Part shown: piece by piece, positions 20,389 through 29,560 of the stretch
How positions within the stretch are numbered: position 1 is the stretch's first letter
Layout of the letters: every line of letters starts with the position of its first letter
Source: a virus
Reading direction: 5' to 3' (one strand)
DNA: 36,213 nt
IMG/VR virus record: IMGVR_UViG_3300020459_000035
Coordinates: 1 to 36,213 of that record
Notes under the pieces: model-generated
The model's database searches: none
The model's input: only the letters and a program-made list of their open reading frames with translations
Told to the model about the DNA's origin: nothing
Made by a program: the position numbers and the translations under genes

Positions 20389-21459
20389 ATGGCAACACTA
20401 ACAAGCTCTACACTAAATCTATATTGCTGGACTGGAAGTTTTGATTCACAACCAACATCAGCACAATATACAATAACTAAAAAAAACCCTGACTCAAACA
20501 ACGTAATACGCTTTGAAATAGGAGAGCTTGTTCAAGATTATATAGATGTAGAGTTTGATAATAATTATAGCAGTATAAAAACTACTTGTTGGTGGTATTA
20601 TACAAAAACAAGTGAATACAGCGACCTTTTAACACCAATAACTTCAACAGCATACGGTTTAGCAACTAAAGGATATTCCTATTTTGAAGATGGTTTAAAC
20701 TCAACTCTTTCAACATCTAAAATGTTTAGCAATAGTTATTTGTATATACCAGAAAATATACAATATTATATTCCAGTTTACAAGGGACCTAACGGAGTTA
20801 CCAATGTAATATTTTACACTAAAGATAGCGGAGGAACTGAATCAGTAGCAGACAGTAAATCCGTTGCTCCAATATCAGGACTTCCTGGAACTGAAAATTC
20901 AAACGACTATATTTCTTATGTATCAAGCACAGTTCAAGCAAGTAAAATAGAAATAATATCTACAAACACTTCTGCATCGACATATAGTTCAGAAAAAGGA
21001 ACTGCAACAGAAACGGTATATCCTGTTTTTCTTGATTGCTCTAAATATACAAATTATAAAATATCATTTATAAATAAATTTGGTGCGGTGCAAGATTTAT
21101 ACTTTAACAGAAAAAGAACAGATTTATTTAATACAAAAAGAGATAGTTATGGAACTAGCATAATAAAATCATCAACAACAGGAGTGTCTTATAATAAGTA
21201 CAACCCAACAAACATAGTTCAAGATGTAGGCACAAAAAAATCAATTACCTTAAATACAGGGTTTTTAAAAGATGAATATAATGAAGTTATAAGAGAACTA
21301 TTTCAATCAGAAGATGTTTGGATTAGAGAAAATAGTAGAACTGTTCCTGTAAACATAAAAGATACTAACTTTACATATAAAACACACCTAAACGACAAGC
21401 TTGTAAATTATACTGTTAAATTTGAATACGCATTTGATGGAATTAATAATATTAGGTAA
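20389..21459 (+). CDS. Distal tail component (Bacteroidetes-phage type)
   Basis: A 356-aa beta-rich protein. N-terminal RFEIGELVQDYIDVEFDNN and C-terminal NKFGAVQDLYFNRKRTD, then TGFLKDEYNEVIRELFQSED, are features common to tail proteins preceding the hub in Bacteroidetes phages. Overlap of one base with the next large tail gene suggests co-translation. It is likely a distal tail or baseplate subunit; no enzyme motif is visible. Confidence 0.6.
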   Translation: MATLTSSTLNLYCWTGSFDSQPTSAQYTITKKNPDSNNVIRFEIGELVQDYIDVEFDNNYSSIKTTCWWYYTKTSEYSDLLTPITSTAYGLATKGYSYFEDGLNSTLSTSKMFSNSYLYIPENIQYYIPVYKGPNGVTNVIFYTKDSGGTESVADSKSVAPISGLPGTENSNDYISYVSSTVQASKIEIISTNTSASTYSSEKGTATETVYPVFLDCSKYTNYKISFINKFGAVQDLYFNRKRTDLFNTKRDSYGTSIIKSSTTGVSYNKYNPTNIVQDVGTKKSITLNTGFLKDEYNEVIRELFQSEDVWIRENSRTVPVNIKDTNFTYKTHLNDKLVNYTVKFEYAFDGINNIR

Positions 21460-24425
21460 TGAATCAAAAAATACAGCTTTATATAGAAAATGAACAGGTT
21501 GATGTTTTTCAAGATGGTACAATAAACCTAGTAAGTTCTATAAAGGATTTTCGTAGTCCAGATAAACTATTTACAGATTTTAGTAGAAATTTTTCTTTAC
21601 CTGCTTCAGCTAACAACAATAAAGTATTTAAACATTTTTACGATTATGATATTATTGAAGGTGGTTTTGATGCAAGGTCTGCAAAAAACGCAAGAATAGA
21701 AATAAACGACAGACCCTTCAGAGAAGGATATGTTACTCTTGATAAGGTAGATTTAAAGAACAATAAACCCAGTACGTATAAAGTCACATTCTATGGAAAC
21801 CTAAGAACACTAAAAGAATTATTTAATAACCTTAAATTAAGAGACTTAGATTCTTTAGATACCTTTGAAATAACAGACAGAGCTTATGATGCAGCAGATT
21901 CTAATACTTTTTATAATTATATAACAGAAAGTAAAGATATAACAGATACTACTGCTATAACAATAGGAACTGCTAATGGTGTAAAAAAAACATTTCAACT
22001 TCTAAATTATAACCCTTACCCACAGAATAAAACAGATTTTAAAGTTTATTTAGGAGGTGTTGAGCAAAGCTCAAGTAATTATTCATATAGTAGTGTTTCT
22101 GGAACTATAACATTTACATCAGCTCCTTCTTCTGGAACATTAACAACAAAATTATTCTATACTCAACCTGTTGTTGTTCCTTTAATATCTACTACAGAAA
22201 GATTGTATTATACAAGTAGCACGAATTTTTATGGCGTTCTTTCTGATGGTAATTTATACTATAACGCATCTAACTATCCTTTGAATTCAAAACCTAATGG
22301 ACTTAAATTTGAATATTTAAAACCAGCAATAAGAATACACGAGATTATAAAAGCTATTGAAAGGCACGTTAATAAATCATCATCAACAACCAACATAGAG
22401 TTTTCTAATGATTTTTTTAATACTGCAAATTTAGATTATTATAAATTATATATGTGGTTAAATTCTGATGTAGAAGAAAGTAGTTTGTTTAGTTCTGTCT
22501 CAAAAAGAACAAAAGTAAATACTCTTTCTGTTGGAAATTATTATCCTTATGCGACTTATGGGAACATTTCTACATCTATATTTAGCGTGACAGTTACAAA
22601 CTCTTCTGGTTCTACATCTGGTTCTGTTGGTGATAAAGTTATAATATCTGGTGTTGATAATGATTATACAGAAAACATTGAACTTGAGTTTAAGACAGTT
22701 ACCTCAAATACAACCTCTTCGTATTCTGTTGATGTATTGAGAAATGGTGTAGTTTATGAGCAGTTTGGAGGAGGAACAGGCAACAGAACTTTAAGCTTTA
22801 ATGTGGAGCAAGGAGGAGAATATGAGTTTATAATTATTACAGATGATAGTGTTGCTGTAAATTTTGATAGTGGTTTTCAGGCAAAAATCATAAGCAGACC
22901 AAAAAACGATAGGTATGATATTTCTGATGTTGTTATTGGAGGTGGTACATTAAACATAGTAGCTGGAACAGGTAAGTTTTCAATGAGAAAAAATATGCCT
23001 GATATGAGTATTGTTGATTTCTTGTCAGGATTGTTTAAAATGTTTAACCTTGTCTGCTATGTAGAAGGAGACACAAATAGCGGATATACAACTGGTCAAA
23101 CAAATACTAAAAGAATTAGAGTTATGACTTTTGATGCTTATTATTCTTCGTCAAATTCAGAGTTAGATATTACAAGTAAAATAGACATATCTTCTTCATC
23201 AGTAGCTAGAGTTTTACCTTATAGCCAAATAGAGTTTAAATATGAAGACACAGAAGCAATACTTGCAAATCAACACAAAAACTCATTTGGATTAGATTGG
23301 GGTGGTGAAAGATGGGATGCTCCAGATTCAAGAGGTGAAAAAAAATATGAAGTAAAAGTTCCTTTTGCACATCTTAAATTTGAAAGACTAAAAAACGCAT
23401 CTGATGGCTCCTTAACAGGCATACAGGTTGGTTATAGTATAACAAAGGGTAGTAGTGATAAAAATGTAGCTTCCGCATCATCTTTTTATGAACAAAAATA
23501 CAACCCACATATAGGGAAGCCTGTTTTGTTTTATCCTTATAGGATAACAAGCGGAACAACAATTCCATATACAGCAAGAAACACAGCAGGTAATACTGTG
23601 GCTCAATCTGTTACTTTATCAAATTATTTTATACCATTAAATTCAGTAGATATAAATACATCTCAATCTAATCACTTTGGTTTAGAGATAGATGAGTATA
23701 GAGTTTATACATCAGGAGAACAGAGTAACGTAAACAATTTATTTAATTTATATTACAAAAACTATATATCTCATTTATTTGACATAAAGTCAAGAGTCAT
23801 AAATCTTAAAGCTAACCTAACAAACGCCTTTTTATCTAAATTTTCACTAGCTGATAAAATTAGAGTATCAGGAAAAACATATAGTATAAACAAAATAGAT
23901 GTTAATTTGGTAAACGGTAAAGCGAACTTAGAACTACAAAGATATTATTCTATAAAATCTTTTTCCTGTTTATCAGGTGAATTTTCTGTAAGTATAGAAA
24001 CTACATCAGCAGGAAATGTTTATTATTTTGATAATAAGTATGGTACTTATCAAATGGGTCAAGGAACTTATGTTTTAGAAGATGTACCTTCAGCTCATCC
24101 TATAGCTTTTCATAATTTTGGTAAAGAGGATAGAATTAGTTATACAGGTACTACAAGCGGTGGTACAAAAGCAGGTCTTGACGGTAAAACATATACCTTT
24201 TATTCTGGAACAATAACAGTAACGGTTGATGGTGATTTTGGGACTATTAGTTATGAATGTTATAATCACGGATATATGGGAGGTCAAGACAACTTGATAT
24301 ATAACGCAGATTGTGTTGCTGAATCATCACCAATAGCTCCTCCAGTTACAGGGACATTAACAGTAGATGATACAGATATTACTGTAGATGATGCAATTAT
24401 AACAGCAGACCAAACAGACGAATAA
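21459..24425 (+). CDS. Tail tip/hub-like protein with cupredoxin-like C-terminus
   Basis: 988 aa. The N-terminal 150 residues (SIKDFRSPDKLFTDFSRNFS, LPASANNNKVFKHF) match the tail/baseplate protein family of Bacteroidetes phages. A central part has beta-rich repeats. The C-terminal domain (about 850-950) holds H880/H885, then C934-Y-N-H937-G-Y-M940, a C-x2-H-x2-M pattern like the blue copper ligand set of amicyanin-type cupredoxins. Similar domains ending in HGYMGG are frequent in marine phage structural proteins. Copper binding is untested. Confidence 0.65.
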   Translation: MNQKIQLYIENEQVDVFQDGTINLVSSIKDFRSPDKLFTDFSRNFSLPASANNNKVFKHFYDYDIIEGGFDARSAKNARIEINDRPFREGYVTLDKVDLKNNKPSTYKVTFYGNLRTLKELFNNLKLRDLDSLDTFEITDRAYDAADSNTFYNYITESKDITDTTAITIGTANGVKKTFQLLNYNPYPQNKTDFKVYLGGVEQSSSNYSYSSVSGTITFTSAPSSGTLTTKLFYTQPVVVPLISTTERLYYTSSTNFYGVLSDGNLYYNASNYPLNSKPNGLKFEYLKPAIRIHEIIKAIERHVNKSSSTTNIEFSNDFFNTANLDYYKLYMWLNSDVEESSLFSSVSKRTKVNTLSVGNYYPYATYGNISTSIFSVTVTNSSGSTSGSVGDKVIISGVDNDYTENIELEFKTVTSNTTSSYSVDVLRNGVVYEQFGGGTGNRTLSFNVEQGGEYEFIIITDDSVAVNFDSGFQAKIISRPKNDRYDISDVVIGGGTLNIVAGTGKFSMRKNMPDMSIVDFLSGLFKMFNLVCYVEGDTNSGYTTGQTNTKRIRVMTFDAYYSSSNSELDITSKIDISSSSVARVLPYSQIEFKYEDTEAILANQHKNSFGLDWGGERWDAPDSRGEKKYEVKVPFAHLKFERLKNASDGSLTGIQVGYSITKGSSDKNVASASSFYEQKYNPHIGKPVLFYPYRITSGTTIPYTARNTAGNTVAQSVTLSNYFIPLNSVDINTSQSNHFGLEIDEYRVYTSGEQSNVNNLFNLYYKNYISHLFDIKSRVINLKANLTNAFLSKFSLADKIRVSGKTYSINKIDVNLVNGKANLELQRYYSIKSFSCLSGEFSVSIETTSAGNVYYFDNKYGTYQMGQGTYVLEDVPSAHPIAFHNFGKEDRISYTGTTSGGTKAGLDGKTYTFYSGTITVTVDGDFGTISYECYNHGYMGGQDNLIYNADCVAESSPIAPPVTGTLTVDDTDITVDDAIITADQTDE

Positions 24426-24583
24426 TGATAAAAGTATTAATAGAAGCACTAAAGACAGATAACTTTTACGGAGTTAGTTATTATATAGATGTAGCAAAAG
24501 GAAGATACAAGTCTCCTACTACATTAAAAGAAATGAAAGAAAGCATTAAACGCAATAGGTATGGCTACAACGCAGGAAAATAG
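24425..24583 (+). CDS. Small 52-aa protein overlapping the tape measure start
   Basis: ATG 24425 overlaps the preceding stop by one base, and the stop TAG 24581-24583 lies inside the tape measure gene. Sequence: MIKVLIEALKTDNFYGVSYY … TLKEMKESIKRNRYGYNAGK. The IKRNR stretch is encoded by a variant of the dispersed repeat (24544-24559). Overlaps at both ends support translation; it could be a tail assembly helper. No family recognised. Confidence 0.5.
   Translation: MIKVLIEALKTDNFYGVSYYIDVAKGRYKSPTTLKEMKESIKRNRYGYNAGK
24544..24559 (+). repeat. Coding variant of the dispersed repeat
   Basis: CATTAAACGCAATAGG differs from the consensus by one base (A for G) and ends one base before the tape measure ATG (24561). 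It encodes IKRNR in the upstream small gene, so coincidence is possible. Confidence 0.4.
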
Positions 24584-26654
24584 AATAATATTCTCGATAG
24601 AGTTTACAGAGAAAGGTGCTATTCGTAAAATAGATGGCGTTAAAACATCTGTCCAAAAGTTTGAAACACAACTTAAAAAAGCAACATTAGCTAACAAACA
24701 GTTTAATCAAACATTAAGTGGTAGGGAGAGTATGACTACTAATGCTGGTCTTGCTGGAGCTACACTTACAGAACTTGGTCGTACTATTTCAGATATGCCT
24801 TATGGTATTCGTGGTGTAGCAAACAACCTATCTCAATTATCTACTTTATTTGTTACAATGGTAGCAAAAGTAGATGATAACGTAAAAGGATTTGCTAGGG
24901 TAGGTAGAGCAATGAAAATGCTTAGAGCTCAATTAATGGGACCTTTAGGAATCGTTCTTGCTTTTCAAATGGCTTTAGCTGCGTTAGATTATTTTGCTGG
25001 TGGCACAAAAAAAGCAAAAGATGAAGTTGATGAACTTACAAAAGCTTTAAATAAACAAAAAGGTTTAAATAACGCTATAAGTATCTATATTGATGTTTTG
25101 AATAACGCTGCTTCTACTGAAGAGCAAAGAATAATAGCACTTGCAAAATTACAAAAAGAAGGATATAACCCAGCGATAGGAAGTTTAGAACAATTTATAG
25201 CAGCGTTAAAACAAAAACAAAAAATGGATTTACTAGATGTAAAAAATTCTAGTAAAATTGCAGATGCAGAAGAAAAAATAGCAGAGTCAAAAGAAAAAAT
25301 AGCTAACGCACAAGATAAAATAAATACTTCTTTTGATGTTAGTCAATCTTATTTAAGAGGAACTTTAGCAGAAGAACAAAGACAAGCTCAATTAGACCTA
25401 ATTGAATTAGAACAAAAAAAGATTGAAGCTGTAAAAACTGATTTAAAGTCATTTATACAAGAAATAGGAGCTGACCCAGACATTGTTAACAATCCTTTTT
25501 TAGCTACAATATTTGGTTTAAAGGCACCTTCTACATCAGACGCAAAAGAAAGCGAAGTTGCTAAAATTGTAAAAAGGCTAAATAAAGAAGTTCAAAAAAT
25601 GTCTGCTGAAAATGCAAGAGAATTATTAGATATAGAAAAACAGTTAGCTTTAGATGAAATAAATTTAGCAGAAGGTTCAAGAAAAGAAAAGAATGAAGCT
25701 ATAAGATTAATTAATGAAAAATTTGCATTAGAGCTAAAAGAGTTTAGAGAAGAAGAATTAGATGAATTTAAAGATTTTGCCGAATCAGAAGTAAACGAGT
25801 CTATAAAATATATTAATGATTTATATAAAGATTATCAAAACAAAAACAAAGAATTAGCAAAAGAAACAGCAGCAGTTGAAAAGGCTGAACAGGACAAGAT
25901 AAGGGAACTATTAAGACAAACAAGAATAGATGCTCAATTAACAAATCAAGCCTTTACATCTACTTTAAACGTCTTGTCTTCTTTAAATGATATTAGACAA
26001 GAGTTTCATCAAGCTGAAATTGACAGGTTAAATAGAGAAAAAGACGTTGTTCTTCATAATGATTCTTTAACACAAGCTGAAAAAGAAAAAAGATTAAAAG
26101 CTATTGAAGTTAAAGAAATGGCAGCTCAAAAAAGAAAAATAAAGTCAGAGAGGGATATGTTTACTTTAGAACAAACTTTAGCAATAGCTCAAAATTTAAT
26201 GAAAGCGAAGTTCTTTGTGATGGAACAGGTAAGAAATGCACAGCTTATAGCTATGCAGGGTAAACAAGCTATGTCTTCTATTATGTTAACTGCAACAGAA
26301 GAAATAAATGAAGGTACAATGTCAATAGGTACTTTTATGAAAGTATTGGGTCCAGCTGGTATTATTGCTTATGGAGCTTCTCTTGGAGTTGCTATAGCTT
26401 CAATTATTAAAGCAAGAAAAGCAGCACAAAATCAAATAAGAAACATAGTCCCTGAAGCAGGGGGAGGTGGTGGAGGTTCTGCACCAGCAGTACAAGCTCC
26501 TGCATTTAATGTAGTTGGTGCTACACAAGAAAGTCAGTTAGCTCAAGTGATAGCTGGTGCTGAAGATAAACCTATAAAAGCTTTTGTTGTAGCATCTGAT
26601 GTATCAACAGCACAAGAACTTGAACGCAGTACAATAGAAGGAGCTTCAATATAA
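24561..26654 (+). CDS. Tape measure protein
   Basis: 697 aa, the longest helical gene of the tail block. Features are extended Lys/Glu/Gln coiled coils (about 200-330 and 400-560), hydrophobic segments near 131-155 (LMGPLGIVLAFQMALAALDY) and 605-640 (VLGPAGIIAYGASLGVAIAS), and a Gly-rich stretch (GGGGGSAPAV) near 645. The protein spans the tail lumen and sets its length. With the usual 0.15 nm per residue, a tail of roughly 100 nm is expected. The repeat variant just before its start and ACTTGAACGCAGTAC near its 3' end are noted. Confidence 0.8.
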   Translation: MATTQENRIIFSIEFTEKGAIRKIDGVKTSVQKFETQLKKATLANKQFNQTLSGRESMTTNAGLAGATLTELGRTISDMPYGIRGVANNLSQLSTLFVTMVAKVDDNVKGFARVGRAMKMLRAQLMGPLGIVLAFQMALAALDYFAGGTKKAKDEVDELTKALNKQKGLNNAISIYIDVLNNAASTEEQRIIALAKLQKEGYNPAIGSLEQFIAALKQKQKMDLLDVKNSSKIADAEEKIAESKEKIANAQDKINTSFDVSQSYLRGTLAEEQRQAQLDLIELEQKKIEAVKTDLKSFIQEIGADPDIVNNPFLATIFGLKAPSTSDAKESEVAKIVKRLNKEVQKMSAENARELLDIEKQLALDEINLAEGSRKEKNEAIRLINEKFALELKEFREEELDEFKDFAESEVNESIKYINDLYKDYQNKNKELAKETAAVEKAEQDKIRELLRQTRIDAQLTNQAFTSTLNVLSSLNDIRQEFHQAEIDRLNREKDVVLHNDSLTQAEKEKRLKAIEVKEMAAQKRKIKSERDMFTLEQTLAIAQNLMKAKFFVMEQVRNAQLIAMQGKQAMSSIMLTATEEINEGTMSIGTFMKVLGPAGIIAYGASLGVAIASIIKARKAAQNQIRNIVPEAGGGGGGSAPAVQAPAFNVVGATQESQLAQVIAGAEDKPIKAFVVASDVSTAQELERSTIEGASI

Positions 26655-26689
26655 TAAAAACAAAATAGACCGAGTAGGGTTATTTAGTT

Positions 26690-27373
26690 ATGGAAAAGAC
26701 AGAAGATTATATAAGCATAATAGAACTCATTATAGATGATGAGAACGAAATAGGTGGAATTGAAGCTATATCAATAGTTGAGAACCCAGCTATAGAAGAA
26801 GAATTTATTGCATTAAAAGAGCATAAAGAAATCAAACTTGCAGAAGTAGATGCAGAAAAAAGAATTCTTATGGGACCAGCTCTAATTCCTAATAAAAAGA
26901 TATTTAGAAAAGGTGTCGATGAAAATGATGATTATTATATATACTTTTCAGAAGAAACTGTTAGAAAGGCATCTGAATTATTCTTTATTAAAAGCAAACA
27001 TCAAAATTCCACATTTGAACACGCATTTGAATTAAACGATATGTCTGTTGTTGAATCTTGGCTTATAGAAGACTCTAAAAAAGATAAATCTTCAGCTTAT
27101 GGCTATGACCTTCCAAAAGGTACTTGGATGGTATCTATGAAAGTATTAAATGATGAAGTTTGGAAAGCAGTAAAAGATGGAGAAGTAAAAGGCTTTTCAA
27201 TAGAGGGTTATTTTGCAGATAATATGGAAAGACCAAAAGAAAGCATAGAAGAAGAAGCAACTTTTAGCTGGGATAAGTGTGAAAAGTGTGAAAATAAAGA
27301 TGGCTGTGAAGAATGTAAAGAGGAATTAAAAGCACAAAAGAAATTAGAAGAAATAATAAATAAATTAACATAA
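26690..27373 (+). CDS. XkdF-like prohead protease
   Basis: 227 aa with the Peptidase_U35_2/XkdF pattern: ILMGPALIPNKKIFRKG, YYIYFSEETVRKASE, H111 in FEHAFELND, V121-E-S-W-L-I, Y139-D-L-P-K-G-T-W, and G168-F-S-I-E-G-Y-F. H111 with S170 may form the serine protease centre. It would process scaffold and capsid proteins during head maturation. C-terminal C197-x2-C200 and C206-x2-C209 form an extra zinc-ribbon-like tail not common in the family. Sits just upstream of the scaffold and capsid genes. Confidence 0.8.
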   Translation: MEKTEDYISIIELIIDDENEIGGIEAISIVENPAIEEEFIALKEHKEIKLAEVDAEKRILMGPALIPNKKIFRKGVDENDDYYIYFSEETVRKASELFFIKSKHQNSTFEHAFELNDMSVVESWLIEDSKKDKSSAYGYDLPKGTWMVSMKVLNDEVWKAVKDGEVKGFSIEGYFADNMERPKESIEEEATFSWDKCEKCENKDGCEECKEELKAQKKLEEIINKLT

Positions 27374-27561
27374 TGCCAGGATATTACCCACAAAAAGAAA
27401 AAAATACCAAATCTAGTAAACAAACTAGAAGAAAAAATGCTACCGTAAGCAAATCAAGTCCTAAATCATCATCAAGAGGTTGTTTATGCCCTGATGGAAA
27501 GACATACTCTAAAGATTGTTGTGATGGAACTCTTGAAGCACAGGGAGTTGGTAAAGTTTAA
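27373..27561 (+). CDS. 62-aa Cys-rich phage protein
   Basis: ATG 27373 overlaps the protease stop by one base. A Lys/Ser-rich N-terminus leads to G-C-L-C-P-D-G-K-T-Y-S-K-D-C-C-D-G-T-L and an EAQGVGKV end. The motif CLCPDG…CC is recurrent in Bacteroidetes phage head regions; function unknown. The four cysteines could bind metal or make disulfides. Confidence 0.65.
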   Translation: MPGYYPQKEKNTKSSKQTRRKNATVSKSSPKSSSRGCLCPDGKTYSKDCCDGTLEAQGVGKV

Positions 27562-27581
27562 AAATACAACAAAACAAAATT

Positions 27582-27614
27582 AATAAGTAATAGATATAAA
27601 TAATCTATCTTATT
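27582..27614 (+). other. Hairpin abutting the scaffold start codon
   Basis: AATAAG (27582-27587) plus ATAGAT (27590-27595) pair with ATCTAT (27603-27608) and CTTATT (27609-27614), with a TA bulge and a 7-nt loop. The ATG is the next base, so the stem could limit or tune translation of the scaffold. Confidence 0.55.
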
Positions 27615-28094
27615 ATGAAAGCAAGTGAAATTGTAAACAAACTAAAAGACGTTCTTTTGTCTTCAACCGAAAAGGAAGAAATAACTACTCCAGAGGTTGA
27701 GCTAAAAGAAGAAACTCCTAAAGCTGAAGAAGCTAACAAAGAGGAGCTACAAACAGAATCTTCTAAAGATAATCAAGAAAATTATTCTACTGAAGAAGAA
27801 CTACAAGATAAAGCTGAAACTATGCCTGAAGAGGAAGCTCCTGTAATGGAGTATGCTACAAAGGAAGATGTTTTAGAGCTTAAATCTATGGTAGAGAAAC
27901 TAAGAGGTATGATTGAAGCAAAAGAAGAGGTTAAAGAAGAAATTCCACAAGAATTATCTTCTGAAGAACCTGCTGAAGCTATCTCTCATTCGCCTGAAAA
28001 TGAGGTGAGTGAAAAGCTAGGTGTTAGACACGCAGTTAATGCAAATCAAAACACAACATACTCAAGAGTATTAAATGCAATATCTAATAATTAA
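27615..28094 (+). CDS. Putative scaffolding protein
   Basis: 159 aa, Glu/Lys-rich and low in aromatics, with a long coiled region (EYATKEDVLELKSMVEKLRG) and acidic low-complexity spacers. A C-terminal segment (VRHAVNANQNTTYSRVLNAI) differs and may contact the capsid. This composition and its place between protease and capsid genes fit an HK97-type scaffold (delta domain equivalent). The family is not recognised by motif. Confidence 0.65.
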   Translation: MKASEIVNKLKDVLLSSTEKEEITTPEVELKEETPKAEEANKEELQTESSKDNQENYSTEEELQDKAETMPEEEAPVMEYATKEDVLELKSMVEKLRGMIEAKEEVKEEIPQELSSEEPAEAISHSPENEVSEKLGVRHAVNANQNTTYSRVLNAISNN

Positions 28095-28111
28095 TAAAAA
28101 AAAATAGTAAA

Positions 28112-28531
28112 ATGAGTCAAACAATAACAACTTCAAATAGCGTATTAAGAGCAAGGTCAAAGCAAGAAACTTTAACTACAACTCAAAGCGTTTATGCTAA
28201 TCAAGCTGGTACAGAATTTAATATTGCAACTGATGCAAAAGTTATAACTTTACCTGCTATTGACGCAAACAATATCGGAATGGAATTCACATTTCGTAAC
28301 ACAGGAGCTGATGGGAACAACACTATCACATTATCACCTGCTGCTGCTGATGGTATTAATGGTACTATCGCAAACGCTGCTGCTGATTCAGTAGCAAGTG
28401 GAACAGCTAACAAAGATTTAGTAAACACAAAAGCAACTGCTAACAAGGGAGATTGGTGTACAATCAAAGCTGTAGCTGCAGGAGCTTGGTACATTACAGG
28501 TGGTGTAGGAATTTGGGCATCTGAAGCGTAA
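28112..28531 (+). CDS. Putative capsid decoration/head fibre protein
   Basis: 139 aa, Ala/Thr/Asn/Gly-rich and strand-like throughout (FNIATDAKVITLPAIDANNI, EFTFRNTGADGNNTITLSPA). It is directly upstream of the major capsid protein. The composition and compact beta pattern are those of head decoration or head-fibre proteins of marine phages. No catalytic motif. A tail or trimer-cap role cannot be excluded. Confidence 0.55.
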   Translation: MSQTITTSNSVLRARSKQETLTTTQSVYANQAGTEFNIATDAKVITLPAIDANNIGMEFTFRNTGADGNNTITLSPAAADGINGTIANAAADSVASGTANKDLVNTKATANKGDWCTIKAVAAGAWYITGGVGIWASEA

Positions 28532-28560
28532 TTAATAATTAATAATTTAAATAATTTAAA

Positions 28561-29484
28561 ATGGCAACAACTAATAATTTAACAACAACTTACGCTGGTG
28601 AATTCGCAGGGAAATATGTTTCTGCAGCTCTTTTATCAGGTAAAACTTTAGCTGAAGGAAACATAACTGTTAAACCTAACGTTAAATACAAAGAAGTAAT
28701 GAAAAAAGTAGCAACTGATGACATCGTAAAAGATGCAACTTGTGATTTTGATGCAACTTCAACACTAACTCTTACAGAGAGAATTTTAACTCCAGAGGAG
28801 TTTCAAGTTAACTTACAATTATGTAAGAAAGACTTTAGAGCAGACTGGGAAGCAGTACAGATGGGATATTCTGCATATGATAACCTTCCTCCTTCTTTTT
28901 CTGACTTCTTAATTGCTCACGTAGCAGATAAGGTAGCTCAAAAGATGGAGCAAAACATTTGGAATGGTACTAACGCAACTGCTGGTGAGTTTGATGGATT
29001 CAAAACAACTTTACTAGCCGATGGTGATGTAAATGATGTAGCTGCTGGTGCGGTTACTTCAACAAACGTAGTAGCAGAAATTGGTAAAATTGTAGATGCA
29101 ATTCCTTCTGCTGTTTATGGTTCTGAAGACTTATTCATCTATGTATCAAACAATATCTACAGAGCTTATGTAAGAGCTTTAGGTGGATTTGCGACTAACG
29201 TAGGTGCAGCAGGTACAGATAATAAAGGTACTCAATGGTTTAACGGAGGAGCTTTAACATATGACGGTATCAACGTTGTACTAGCATCAGGACTAGCTGA
29301 CAACACAGCTGTAGCTGCTGAAAAATCAAACTTATTCTTTGGAACAGGTCTAATGTCTGACCAAAACGAAGTAAAAGTAATTGATATGGCAGATATTGAC
29401 GGAAGTCAAAACGTAAGAGTTATAATGAGATTTACTGCAGGTATCCAACACGCTATCGGTGGTGACATTGTACTTTACTCTTAA
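28561..29484 (+). CDS. Major capsid protein (HK97 fold)
   Basis: 307 aa with the head-protein pattern: an N-terminal extension (AGEFAGKYVSAALLSGKTL), the E-loop-like region around residue 50-80, a long helix (VADKVAQKMEQNIWNGTNA), P-domain strands (EDLFIYVSNNIYRAYVRALG), and a C-terminal beta end (VRVIMRFTAGIQHAIGGDIV). Length fits a T=7-type capsid subunit. It follows scaffold and decoration genes and ends before a strong terminator, as expected for a highly expressed gene. Confidence 0.85.
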   Translation: MATTNNLTTTYAGEFAGKYVSAALLSGKTLAEGNITVKPNVKYKEVMKKVATDDIVKDATCDFDATSTLTLTERILTPEEFQVNLQLCKKDFRADWEAVQMGYSAYDNLPPSFSDFLIAHVADKVAQKMEQNIWNGTNATAGEFDGFKTTLLADGDVNDVAAGAVTSTNVVAEIGKIVDAIPSAVYGSEDLFIYVSNNIYRAYVRALGGFATNVGAAGTDNKGTQWFNGGALTYDGINVVLASGLADNTAVAAEKSNLFFGTGLMSDQNEVKVIDMADIDGSQNVRVIMRFTAGIQHAIGGDIVLYS

Positions 29485-29509
29485 TAAATAAATTGTATAA
29501 CTTAAAAAT

Positions 29510-29546
29510 GGGTGCGTAAGCCGAAGTGCCTACCACCCTTTTTTTT
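29510..29546 (+). terminator. Terminator after the major capsid gene
   Basis: GGGTG (29510-29514) pairs with CACCC (29534-29538) around a 19-nt loop, followed by an eight-T tract from 29539. It lowers read-through from the capsid gene into the tail tube gene. Confidence 0.7.
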
Positions 29547-29560
29547 AAAACATTAAAGAT

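Noticed and set aside
26618-26634. Repeat-like TTGAACGCAGTAC at the 3' end of the tape measure gene
   Set aside because: Coding sequence (LERST) with an imperfect match; not counted as a repeat copy.
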